DNA from: Paenibacillus_AM sp052180255
GTDB taxonomy: Bacteria > Bacillota > Bacilli > Paenibacillales > NBRC-103111
Direction: 5' to 3'
DNA length: 64,000 bases
Assembly (NCBI RefSeq): GCF_052180255.1
Contig: NZ_CP197466.1
Location: 2,976,001 to 3,040,000 of the forward strand
The stretch's first letter is position 1. Each line of letters begins with the position of its first letter. Positions 51,998 through 60,069 of this stretch are shown in pieces. A model generated the notes under the pieces. It worked only from the letters and a program-made list of their open reading frames with translations, had not been told where the DNA came from and did not search any database. A program made the translations under genes and the position numbers.

Positions 51998-53710
51998 TTA
52001 TTTGGACTGTACCCATTCATTCGCAAGAATAAGGAAAACACTGGAAGTCCAAGTAAATGCGGGATCACGTAACCCTTCTCCCGTTATAGCATCGTAATTT
52101 TCTGCCATACCGCTTCTAGCTGCCATACCGCAGAACTTCGCTGCCAGATTCTGAGCGAACTCCAGCTCACCTGATCTCGTTAGGCCATCAATGAGCAGCA
52201 TGCTTGATGGCGCCCAAATTGGGCCACGCCAGTATCCATCACTGGAATAATACGGACTGCTAACACTTTCTGTCGCAAGTCCATTTTCAGTTAAGAATCT
52301 TCCACTTTGCTTTAAACCCTCAATTAAGTGATTTCTAACGTCCTCGGGTAAACGCTCTCCCAGAACAATAGGCATGAACAATAATAGACTGTCCCCTATA
52401 GATGCTGCATGTGTCCCAGACTGCATGGCCGTAAATTTCTCACCATCCCAAAAGTGATCCAACATGCGTTGTAACAAATGATCTGCCTCAGCTCGCCATT
52501 GGCGTGCTTCATCTTCTTTTTCAAGTATATGGGCAAGACTAGCTAGAACATCCATCTGCAAAATAAGGAAGGCACATAAGTCTGGACTCTCTACTGGTAT
52601 TGATGTTAGGAATACTGTGCTGTTATCCCAACCGCAATCATTGCCATGGTTATATTGAGGAACGCCATCTCGATCATCATCCCGATGATTCAACCACCAT
52701 TTCGTCCATGCAGCGAGCGGCTTATAAACTTCTCTATACTGTTTATCGGTAAGGAATGAAGTTCGATCCATCATCCATTTCAGTGTCCAGCCATGGATAG
52801 GCGGTTTGCAGCAATTCCATAGAGCCGTTTTATCATTCATAAAATCAGGCAGCATCCCACTCTCATCCTGCCGATCAAAGAAAATCATAAATTGATCCCA
52901 TGCAAGTTCAGGAGCTGTTTGTATAAGTGCCATTGCATTAAAACAATGATCCCAACTCCAGATGTTCGTCATCCAATTCTTTGACATGTACATCGCATCA
53001 CGAGGCAAATATCCATCTGCTCGTACGACACAGGACCATGTGATATAAGCTGCAAGCTCCCGAGCTTGTTCATAGGGTTCTGGTGCTGAGAGCGTACGTG
53101 CAACCCACTCGTCATAGTGTGCCTTCACACCTGCCAAACTTTGCTCATAGCTTGGATACCCGTCACGTTTCTTCGGTACAGCCCGGTACTCTTCAATTGA
53201 AAATTCGAGATCATCCGTTGTAGGATCGGGTAGACACTGGAGCGTAATATGCTTAGAATGCAGCCCCAGCCACTGTGAATCAACCTCAATATCACCTGTA
53301 ATTGGCGCAAGCTTAAACCGTGTATCCCGACTAAAACTATTCACTTCCCAGCACCGCTTGTGATCATCATGCATCGAAATGGCATAATCATAGGCACCTG
53401 ACTCATAATAAAATTTCAGTCCGACTCCACTTGCTTGAACATGAACTCGATCAGGCTCAGCGATACACCATCTCACTTTTCCATGTTCCGTCACGAGTGC
53501 AAGTTCAGTGGGTGTCGCATCATAAGTAAAAGGTATTTCCTGTCCATCTTTCGTTAATGCAATCCGGAACACGGCACCAATATCGTTATCTCCGCCACGT
53601 ACAATCCGTAAATAGCAGCCTTCCATGTATTTATCAAACTCTTTTAAATGGGAAATGACAAAATAGGAACCATAACGGCTGAAAGGTACTCTTTTCAAAT
53701 CAAAGTTCAT
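51998..53710 (-). CDS. GH63/MGH1-type glycosidase
   Basis: A 570-residue cytosolic (no signal peptide) alpha/alpha-barrel glycosidase, close to the GH63 mannosylglycerate-hydrolase-type group. The catalytic Asp is in NIWSWDHCFNAMAL (about 254), with PPIHGWTLKW, GNDCGWDNS and, near the end, ENYDAITGEG as substrate and general-base parts. It probably hydrolyses an alpha-linked disaccharide after uptake. The ATG at 53710 follows AAGGAGA; seven extra codons of the longest frame lie before it. First gene of the unit and downstream of a cre-like, palindromic control site. Confidence 0.85.
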   Translation of the reverse strand: MNFDLKRVPFSRYGSYFVISHLKEFDKYMEGCYLRIVRGGDNDIGAVFRIALTKDGQEIPFTYDATPTELALVTEHGKVRWCIAEPDRVHVQASGVGLKFYYESGAYDYAISMHDDHKRCWEVNSFSRDTRFKLAPITGDIEVDSQWLGLHSKHITLQCLPDPTTDDLEFSIEEYRAVPKKRDGYPSYEQSLAGVKAHYDEWVARTLSAPEPYEQARELAAYITWSCVVRADGYLPRDAMYMSKNWMTNIWSWDHCFNAMALIQTAPELAWDQFMIFFDRQDESGMLPDFMNDKTALWNCCKPPIHGWTLKWMMDRTSFLTDKQYREVYKPLAAWTKWWLNHRDDDRDGVPQYNHGNDCGWDNSTVFLTSIPVESPDLCAFLILQMDVLASLAHILEKEDEARQWRAEADHLLQRMLDHFWDGEKFTAMQSGTHAASIGDSLLLFMPIVLGERLPEDVRNHLIEGLKQSGRFLTENGLATESVSSPYYSSDGYWRGPIWAPSSMLLIDGLTRSGELEFAQNLAAKFCGMAARSGMAENYDAITGEGLRDPAFTWTSSVFLILANEWVQSK

Positions 53711-53741
53711 AAGATTCTCCTTATTTTTCAAGTATTATGAA

Positions 53742-53763
53742 TGCGTTTACAATGTATTGTAAA
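53742..53763. promoter_or_regulatory. Perfect 18-bp palindrome overlapping a cre-like site
   Basis: TTTACAATGTATTGTAAA at 53746-53763 is perfectly symmetrical. The overlapping minus-strand TGTAAACGCATTCA matches the CcpA consensus TGWAARCGNTWNCA at all but one position. This suggests both catabolite repression and local control of the GH63 gene. Confidence 0.55.
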
Positions 53764-53857
53764 GAGAATCCCTTGATAAAAACACGCCATAATGTTAGAC
53801 GAAGTGTGTCAGAACTATCTAATTTATTATATAACTGTATGAAACATTAGAAAGTTG

Positions 53858-53886
53858 CACTTTTGTCCGATAAAAAGTGTCTTTTT
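53858..53886 (+). terminator. Orphan terminator-like hairpin
   Basis: CACTTTT pairs with AAAAGTG around GTCCGATA, followed by TCTTTTTG on the plus strand. No plus-strand gene precedes it, so its role is unclear. Confidence 0.4.
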
Positions 53887-54084
53887 GTTCAACAATGTGC
53901 TGTTACGGTGATCTGTAGTTCCCTCGCTGCACCTCCTAAATGAATCGGAAATGTTGAATCTAAGCCCGCATCTTTTCATATGCAAATATCTTGCCATATT
54001 AAAAAACATTGAAATAGGAGAACAAATGTTCTAAAATATGTGAATAGTCTGCACTTAGATCGATCAGGAGGAAATATTGGAAGT

Positions 54085-55125
54085 ATGAAAATGAATCTAA
54101 ATATCGTTGATCGCATGGCACACCATAACGTAACGGGTCTAAGTATTGTACTCATTGATCACGGTCAAATATGTGTAACGGAAGGCTGGGGTAATCTCGA
54201 AGCAGGAACACCTATTAAAGTAAGCCCTCATTCCATTTTCAATGCATGTTCCATGAGTAAATTTGTGACTTCCATGTTAGTCATGCATTTAGTCGAACTT
54301 GGTATCTTGGACTTAGACGAGGATGTGAATCAGAAACTTGTTTCTTGGAAAATTCCTGACCATCCATTCATGCAATCTACGCGTGTCACCCTTCGTCATT
54401 TATTAAGTCATCAGGCAGGTATCATCGATCCTGAAGGTAGCTATGGTGAAATTACTTCCACGCAAGGAACCCCTACATTAGTACAATTATTACAGGGAAC
54501 AACCGTTTATTGCACAGAAGCAATTCGAGTCCAATATGAACCAGGGAGTGAGTTTCATTATTCAGATGCTGGTTTTTGTATCATACAACAACTGATTGAA
54601 GATGTTTGCAAAAAACCTTTTGAAGTCGTCATGCATGAACTTGTCTTTGATCCTTTACATATGGAGAGCAGTGCATATTTGCTAGCAATCCCACAAGCGA
54701 TATCCGAGCATTTCGCATGCGGACATGATAAATACGGAAATATCGTAGGTAGCAAATATCCAATCTATCCTTTTCCAGCAGCAGCAGGACTTTGGACAAC
54801 ACCTTCCGATATTGCCAAGTTAGTCCTAACATTCATGAGCGCCCTAAAGGGTAAAAACAACTGGGGCCTCAGTCAAAGAATGGCTAAGGAAATGATGACT
54901 CCTCAAGGTTGCAAAGAATGGACTGGACTCGGTCTATTCCTAAATACGGTCGAACAGGATATTCAAATTTCTTCGCTTGGTTGGGGCGTTGGATTTCAAT
55001 GTATGATGGTCGCGTATCCTGATCTGGAATCGGGTGCAATCATCATGACAAATACAGATTTAGGCGTACATCAATTAAAGGGGATTATTGGGGAAGTTTT
55101 CGATTCTCTTTCATTCCGTTTATAA
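54085..55125 (+). CDS. Serine hydrolase of the class C beta-lactamase family
   Basis: About 346 residues with the penicillin-binding fold. The nucleophile is in CSMSKFVTSML (SxxK), the second motif is HYSDAGFCII (YxN position, here YSD), and the C-terminal strand has SLGWGVGF. There is no signal peptide, so it is probably cytosolic and an esterase or peptidase rather than a beta-lactamase. The longest frame begins at GTG 54040; AGGAGG at 54066-54071 favours the ATG at 54085 (spacing 13) or 54091. It is monocistronic and convergent to the gap operon. Confidence 0.88.
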   Translation: MKMNLNIVDRMAHHNVTGLSIVLIDHGQICVTEGWGNLEAGTPIKVSPHSIFNACSMSKFVTSMLVMHLVELGILDLDEDVNQKLVSWKIPDHPFMQSTRVTLRHLLSHQAGIIDPEGSYGEITSTQGTPTLVQLLQGTTVYCTEAIRVQYEPGSEFHYSDAGFCIIQQLIEDVCKKPFEVVMHELVFDPLHMESSAYLLAIPQAISEHFACGHDKYGNIVGSKYPIYPFPAAAGLWTTPSDIAKLVLTFMSALKGKNNWGLSQRMAKEMMTPQGCKEWTGLGLFLNTVEQDIQISSLGWGVGFQCMMVAYPDLESGAIIMTNTDLGVHQLKGIIGEVFDSLSFRL

Positions 55126-55132
55126 AATAAAA

Positions 55133-55168
55133 AACAAAAAAAGCGAGCAGGATTTCCTCCTACTCGCC
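55133..55168 (-). terminator. Terminator of the gap operon
   Basis: On the minus strand GCGAG and AGGA pair with TCCT and CTCGC (55143-55167), followed by seven T residues (A run 55136-55142). Confidence 0.9.
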
Positions 55169-55173
55169 CTGTT

Positions 55174-55305
55174 CTATTCTAAAAAAGGCTCATCTTCCTG
55201 CTCTAGACGTGCTACGACGCACTCTTCTTGCATGCAATCGCTGTAAAAAGTTTTTACTCGGTTACAATCGACAGTATCAATTATCGTTCCACAGTGTTTA
55301 CACAT
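55174..55305 (-). CDS. Small Cys-rich peptide, SR1P-like, 43 residues
   Basis: A tiny frame 14 bases behind the gap stop codon: MCKHCGTIIDTVDCNRVKTF, then YSDCMQEECVV and an acidic tail. Cysteines at 2, 5, 14, 24 and 29 could form a zinc knuckle. An AGGTGTG box precedes the ATG, and the gap terminator follows its stop. The pattern CxxC, Ile, Val, Tyr, Cys resembles SR1P, the GapA-binding peptide of B. subtilis, as recalled by eye. The position directly behind gap supports a GapDH-binding role. Confidence 0.6.
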   Translation of the reverse strand: MCKHCGTIIDTVDCNRVKTFYSDCMQEECVVARLEQEDEPFLE

Positions 55306-55319
55306 AATCACACCTAATT

Positions 55320-56360
55320 CTAGCGAACGAGCGTTGCATCCCATCTATTCATCACAATCCTCTCTTCAACAAATTGTGCGAGTTCCATTACCCTACAAGC
55401 GTAAGCCCACTCATTGTCATACCAAGCCAGTACTTTAATTTGATTGCCTGCTGCCATGAGCGATAATCCATCCACGACTGCAGATTTCGTGCAACCTACA
55501 AAATCCATCGATACCAGCGGCTCATCCGAATACTCCACATAAGGGAAAAAATCCCCTTGAACGGCATCGATGAATGCCGATCTTACCTCTTCCACATTCA
55601 CATCTTGTGAAACTTGAACCGTCAAATCAACGAGTGATACGTCTTGTGTCGGCACACGTACTGAAATTCCTTCAATAACAGGAGCCAAGTGCGGGATGAC
55701 ATCTACAAGTGCTTTCCCTACACCTGTGCTTGTTGGCACGATCGACTGGGTGCAAGCTCTGGCCCGACGTAAATCTTTGTGTGGATTATCCAAATGATTC
55801 TGATCCGCTGTAAAAGAATGTACAGTCGTCATCCAGCCTCTTTGAACTTGAAAACGTTGATCCAGAATATGGAGCAGCGGTGCAACACAATTCGTTGTGC
55901 ACGATGCTGCAGACAGAAAAGTATGTTTACTCGGGTCATACAGATGTTCATTTACTCCCATTACAACAGTAAGATCCATTTGCTTACCCGGCGCAGTTAC
56001 AATCACGGTGGAAGCACCTGCATCGATATGCTTTTGTGCACCTTCGCGCTCATTGAATTTGCCTGTTGCATCGATCACAATTTGAACACCCATATTTTCC
56101 CATGGGATACGATGAGGTTCTCGTTCATAAGTTACAATGATGGAATGACCATTAATAATTAAATTGCCGTCCTTTATCGAAACATCTGCATTCCATCTTC
56201 CGTGCACAGTATCATACTTGAGTAAATGCGCCACCGTCTCTACCGGATATATGCAGTTAATCACCTTTAAATTTACTTTTGGCACTTTAGTTGAAAAAAT
56301 GTTTCTGATCAGCAGTCTGCCAATTCTCCCCATACCGCTGACACCGATTCCCCTTAACAT
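55320..56360 (-). CDS. Glyceraldehyde-3-phosphate dehydrogenase (GapB-type features)
   Basis: A 346-residue type I GAPDH. The Rossmann start is GVSGMGRIGRLLIRNIF, the catalytic cysteine is Cys154 in SAASCTTNCVAPL, and the substrate site shows NPHKDLRRARAC and YDNEWAYACRV. Parts such as VETVAHLLKYDTVHGR are closer to the gluconeogenic GapB of B. subtilis than to GapA. The ATG at 56360 follows GAGGAGG, while the longest frame starts inside the promoter region. Two identical 14-bp repeats lie upstream. It is cotranscribed with the SR1P-like peptide. Confidence 0.94.
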   Translation of the reverse strand: MLRGIGVSGMGRIGRLLIRNIFSTKVPKVNLKVINCIYPVETVAHLLKYDTVHGRWNADVSIKDGNLIINGHSIIVTYEREPHRIPWENMGVQIVIDATGKFNEREGAQKHIDAGASTVIVTAPGKQMDLTVVMGVNEHLYDPSKHTFLSAASCTTNCVAPLLHILDQRFQVQRGWMTTVHSFTADQNHLDNPHKDLRRARACTQSIVPTSTGVGKALVDVIPHLAPVIEGISVRVPTQDVSLVDLTVQVSQDVNVEEVRSAFIDAVQGDFFPYVEYSDEPLVSMDFVGCTKSAVVDGLSLMAAGNQIKVLAWYDNEWAYACRVMELAQFVEERIVMNRWDATLVR

Positions 56361-56410
56361 ACACTGCCTCCTCACCTGAATCAATCGTTGACGTCGATAG
56401 ACGTTTCTTA

Positions 56411-56467
56411 TATTGTACACTATTGATTCGATTAATGTATAATAATAGTTATTTATTGTACACTATT
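56411..56467 (-). promoter_or_regulatory. Two identical 14-bp repeats in the gap promoter region
   Basis: TATTGTACACTATT occurs at 56411-56424 and again at 56454-56467, 43 bases apart (about four helix turns). Between them the minus strand has TATTAT/TATACA, a plausible -10. Two in-phase copies suggest cooperative binding of a regulator. The site does not match the CcpN consensus I recall. Confidence 0.6.
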
Positions 56468-56537
56468 TAATATATACGATTATTTAATACATCACAATAG
56501 GCAAAAAGAGTTCTAATAAAATATTTTTAAAAACAAA

Positions 56538-56575
56538 AAAACGAGCTCTTGAACTTGATGTTCATTGCTCGTTTT
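56538..56575 (-). terminator. Terminator after the exonuclease gene
   Basis: AAAACGAGC (56538-56546) pairs with GCTCGTTTT (56567-56575), inner TGAAC with GTTCA; followed on the minus strand by TTTGTTTTTA. Confidence 0.88.
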
Positions 56576-56614
56576 CATATTCGTGGATGCCAAGATCTTG
56601 TTACGGTGCAATTA

Positions 56615-57382
56615 TCAACTTTTCACCATGCTCAAGCTGCTCTCTTTTTCCGATTCAAAATATTGCTGTAGTTCTTCAAGTTTCTTCGTCTCTTCCGGAT
56701 TAATCTTGTTCTTGATGACTTTCTCATAGAGCTGATCCCATTCCAAGGCTAAGCCTTGCATACGAAACGTTTTCATTGCATTTTTGACCATTCTTCGCTC
56801 TTTCGAGTTCGTATAGGTGTCAATGTATTGTGTTACAGCGGTTAAATCAAGTGCTGGAAATACGGCTTTGAAAATAAGTGCCGTACTCCGTGCATCCTCA
56901 AATGCCCGATGAGTCACGCCATCTGTCTCAATCTCAAGTTCTTGAAGGGCAGACTCCACACTGATGTCATTCGTATGATTTTTATATTTAATATAACCCT
57001 TTAGCAAATCGTAAGTTTGCAGTGCCATCCAATATGAATCATCTAATTCATGCATCCGTGTATCAAAAACGATACGCTTCACATCTTCTTTGCCCCAAGT
57101 TAAAAGCAAGAAATTATCGCTTTTTTGCAGCCATATCAAAAACTCTGTAATGACCGGTATAAATCCAGGTGCTTGATCGATTTCCTCTTGTGCAATACCC
57201 GTCTTCTCTCGAATAAATCTATTTAATTTTGAAAAATAAACGGGTTTGATGAGCGCTGAAAAAGTGTCGATTTCCTCTAGCTGTTCATTCAGACGAACCG
57301 CTCCAATCTCAATGACTTCCATGGGTTTATCGCTCGCAAACTTCCGCCCGTTAAATTCGATATCCAGTACAATATAGTCCAT
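56615..57382 (-). CDS. DEDDh 3'-5' exonuclease (KapD-like)
   Basis: A 255-residue DnaQ-type exonuclease with Asp7 and Glu9 in LDIEFN, the second Asp in LLTWGKEDVKR and the HRAFEDARST motif (His and Asp) near residue 165. The layout matches KapD, the inhibitor of the sporulation kinase pathway in B. subtilis, but a plain RNase is equally possible. The C-terminal 70 residues are charged and helical. It is monocistronic. Confidence 0.85.
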   Translation of the reverse strand: MDYIVLDIEFNGRKFASDKPMEVIEIGAVRLNEQLEEIDTFSALIKPVYFSKLNRFIREKTGIAQEEIDQAPGFIPVITEFLIWLQKSDNFLLLTWGKEDVKRIVFDTRMHELDDSYWMALQTYDLLKGYIKYKNHTNDISVESALQELEIETDGVTHRAFEDARSTALIFKAVFPALDLTAVTQYIDTYTNSKERRMVKNAMKTFRMQGLALEWDQLYEKVIKNKINPEETKKLEELQQYFESEKESSLSMVKS

Positions 57383-57553
57383 TACTTTCCTCCGTTATTT
57401 CTCTTCCTCTAGTTTCTTATTAGATCATAATCGATCAGGTGTAGCAAGACAAACCCTAACTTTTTCAAGTAACGGCACTTGTTTTAGAAATAGAAAACGC
57501 CGCCCTTGAATGAGCGACATCGGGTCTCTATGGATAATATCGACAATCTAACT

Positions 57554-58723
57554 TTAATTTTGCTGCTCAAGCACCTCTTGCACAGCGAAATCCCCCAACA
57601 TCCTTATTGTGCTATCATCCATAGGTGGATTATGCAGCCCAAAGCGCACATCTCGATACATCCGCTGCAGCGGATGATTCATCGATAAACTTTGAGCCCC
57701 TACAATACGCATGGCTTGATCAACAACGGTAATCGCTGTGTTGGTTGCCACATGCTTCACCGCAGCAAGTTCAGACGGTATTATAAATTGCTCAGTACCC
57801 CAACGATCAGCCACACTGTACATAAACGCCCTGGCAGCAGACAATTCGAGATCGATTCTTCCAATTTGTTCTCGAATGTGAGGCAGATGAATAATCGGTT
57901 CTTTCAGGCTATTCGGCTGATAATTCGCCGCGAAAAGCAATGCTTCCCTCCGAGCTGCAAGTGCAATGCCTAGGTAAGTCGCAGGAATGAATAGATGGTA
58001 AGGAGATGCCTTCCCTTCCCCCAAGGCAAGCTTTCTCACCAGAGCTTCCGGTGGCAGCTCTACATGTTCTAAGATCAGATCATGACTACCTGTTCCACGC
58101 ATCCCCATCATGTTCCACGTCAGATCGATTCGAACACCTGCTGTTTCGCGTGGAATGAGAAATTCAGCGACTTCGGATGTTTCCGTTAGTGTTGCAGATA
58201 CGACCAAATAATCTAACACAGGCGACAACGTTGTGAACGTCTTACGACCGTTGATTCGCCAGCCTGTAGCGGTAGATACTGCTGCAGTCTCTGGCTTACC
58301 ACCACGGGTTGGACTTCCTGTCATGGGTTCTGTTGCTGCTCGATTCAGCAGTGAACCATTTGCAGCAATATCACGAGCAACGCGCTCGAAGACCGCTTCA
58401 TCCCATTTTCGCGAATGAGCCAAATCATACACACAGCCTATATGCCAGCCCATACCTAGTGCTGTCGCAGCATCCCCTTGAGCAAGTCTTTCCTGCATCA
58501 GCGCCATTTCATATAAGGAAATGCCTGCCCCACCATATTGCTCTGGTACAGTAAGAGCTGGATATCCGATTGCTTTTAAATCTGCAATATTTTCAAAAGA
58601 AAATCCATTCTGTTCGTCAACTTCTTTTGCACGCTGAGCAAAACGTTCTACAAGAGGTGCAAGTGCATCATATCGGTCACGCTGCTGCTGTGTACGTACA
58701 AATCGATCATTCCAAGCATTCAT
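57554..58723 (-). CDS. Acyl-CoA dehydrogenase family flavoenzyme
   Basis: A 389-residue protein with the all-alpha N-terminal domain (LKAIGYPALTVPEQYGGAGISLYE), the beta domain (TEPMTGSPTRGG, then WRINGRKTFTT and a barrel to about residue 230) and the C-terminal helices with GAQSLSMNHPLQRMYRDVRF. This end (HNPPMDDS) is that of acyl-CoA dehydrogenase relatives used in sulfur or flavin-dependent monooxygenation as well as of true dehydrogenases; the acid/base Glu cannot be placed surely. It follows the NTase-HD gene by 21 bases and is probably cotranscribed. Confidence 0.88.
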   Translation of the reverse strand: MNAWNDRFVRTQQQRDRYDALAPLVERFAQRAKEVDEQNGFSFENIADLKAIGYPALTVPEQYGGAGISLYEMALMQERLAQGDAATALGMGWHIGCVYDLAHSRKWDEAVFERVARDIAANGSLLNRAATEPMTGSPTRGGKPETAAVSTATGWRINGRKTFTTLSPVLDYLVVSATLTETSEVAEFLIPRETAGVRIDLTWNMMGMRGTGSHDLILEHVELPPEALVRKLALGEGKASPYHLFIPATYLGIALAARREALLFAANYQPNSLKEPIIHLPHIREQIGRIDLELSAARAFMYSVADRWGTEQFIIPSELAAVKHVATNTAITVVDQAMRIVGAQSLSMNHPLQRMYRDVRFGLHNPPMDDSTIRMLGDFAVQEVLEQQN

Positions 58724-58744
58724 CTTCCCATCCAGCCCCCTGCC

Positions 58745-59983
58745 CTATTTCAGTCCGTCCCATTCCATATAAAATTGCTCTAAGTAATTTTCCATGAACC
58801 GATGACGTTCGTCAGCCATTTGTTTTCCATAATTGGTATTCATTAAATCTTTGAGCTTCAACAATTTTTCGTAAAAATGATTAATTGCCGTATCCTCTCC
58901 ACTGCGATATTCCGCTGTTGTCATGTTCTCTCTTGGACGGATAGCAGGATCATGAATGATCCGCTGTTTTGCACCTGAATAAGCGAACACCCTTGAAATA
59001 CCCATCGCGCCAATCGCATCTAAGCGGTCTGCATCTTGCACCACTTTGCCTTCCAGCGTGCGAATAGGGGGGCGATTACCGCCTTTAAACGACATCGTCG
59101 TAATAATTTCTAGGACAGCTTCAATTGATTTGGCATCCACACGATTGCTAACCAACCACGTCTTAATATTAGCCAAGCCTTCCTCTTCGGAGGCTATAAC
59201 TTTATCATCAGCTAGATCATGCATGAGCGCCGCTAATTCGCATACAAATGCATTCGCTTTTTCCTGTTTGGCAATCGTCTTGGCTGTTTGCACGACCCGA
59301 TAAATATGCCACCAATCATGACCACTCGCATCATGCTTAAGCTGATCTTGCACATATTCGTGTGCACGAGTCAATATCGCTGCTTTCTCCTCACTTGCTG
59401 AGATGCCCGCATCCATCTTCGAATCAATAATGATCTGTAATTCAGCATCTTCTACATGGACAAGCTCTCGTAACCTCGTGTACGGATCACCAGATAAATG
59501 GAAATAGTGAGCAAATGCAGGCTCTGTTTTCATCCCACTTACCTTAAGCTGCCGAATCTCTTCCCTCGCCTTATCACCAGCAAGTGTGAGTAATCTCTCT
59601 TCAATGACCTTATGTAAATAGCCATTTTGTTCCTTCACAGGACAAGCCTGTGCGAATATTTCAATCGGAACATCGTCACAAGTAAAGTTCGCAACCAATG
59701 TAGGTATTTGATTCACAGATTGTTCCACGATATTAAAATCCGCATACGTCGCATAATGTTCTTCCACTATCTTACGGAAATGCTGTAAATCTTGTGCATC
59801 ACATAAAACATCTATATCACTTGTCGGAATATCGATATCAAGCGGGATAGTACCTACAAGATGGGGGTCATAGGTTTCTAAAACTTGATCTAAACGCAGC
59901 TTTGTTAATATTGGATATATTTGCTGCTGCCTCGGCGTTCCTTCTCGAAAACATGCAATTGCTTGTGGCGTTAAGTTAGACAT
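58745..59983 (-). CDS. Fused DUF4269 nucleotidyltransferase-like and HD-domain hydrolase
   Basis: A 412-residue fusion. Residues 1-180 are a DUF4269 nucleotidyltransferase-like fold: VGTIPLDIDIPTSDIDVLC holds Asp56 and Asp58 of the DxD type, and Glu108 in PIEIF could be the third acidic residue. Residues 205-412 are an HD hydrolase of the YedJ/YpgQ type with DWWHIYRVV (His226), MHDLADD (His255-Asp256) and QDADRLDA. Both parts look complete. The ATG at 59983 follows AGGTGG. Making and degrading the same nucleotide or adduct is a possible joint function. Confidence 0.85.
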   Translation of the reverse strand: MSNLTPQAIACFREGTPRQQQIYPILTKLRLDQVLETYDPHLVGTIPLDIDIPTSDIDVLCDAQDLQHFRKIVEEHYATYADFNIVEQSVNQIPTLVANFTCDDVPIEIFAQACPVKEQNGYLHKVIEERLLTLAGDKAREEIRQLKVSGMKTEPAFAHYFHLSGDPYTRLRELVHVEDAELQIIIDSKMDAGISASEEKAAILTRAHEYVQDQLKHDASGHDWWHIYRVVQTAKTIAKQEKANAFVCELAALMHDLADDKVIASEEEGLANIKTWLVSNRVDAKSIEAVLEIITTMSFKGGNRPPIRTLEGKVVQDADRLDAIGAMGISRVFAYSGAKQRIIHDPAIRPRENMTTAEYRSGEDTAINHFYEKLLKLKDLMNTNYGKQMADERHRFMENYLEQFYMEWDGLK

Positions 59984-60038
59984 GATGAGTTCCACCTTTG
60001 CTGAAATGAATAATAATCCCAATATATCACAAACCATA

Positions 60039-60064
60039 ATAAGAAAGCCGCCATAAAGGCGACT
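60039..60064 (-). terminator. Terminator after manA
   Basis: On the minus strand AGTCGCC pairs with GGCGGCT (60046-60064, one wobble) and runs into TTCTTATT. Confidence 0.7.
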
Positions 60065-60069
60065 CTCTT

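Larger units (their letters stand above)
53711..54084. other. 374-base intergenic region between GH63 and serine hydrolase genes
   Basis: AT-rich region holding the palindrome at 53742-53763, a terminator-like hairpin at 53858-53886 and the ribosome binding site of the serine hydrolase gene (AGGAGG, 54066-54071). A 60-codon frame on the minus strand lacks a ribosome binding site and is rejected. Nothing else is seen. Confidence 0.6.

Noticed and set aside
53827..54009. 60-codon minus-strand frame in the GH63/serine hydrolase gap
   Set aside because: No ribosome binding site; low plausibility of the translated sequence; overlaps a hairpin.
55779..56162. Plus-strand 127-codon frame inside gap
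   Set aside because: Antisense shadow of gap; Cys/His-rich nonsense composition.
56411..56467. CcpN or CggR operator in the gap promoter
   Set aside because: The repeated TATTGTACACTATT does not fit the consensus sequences I know for either regulator.
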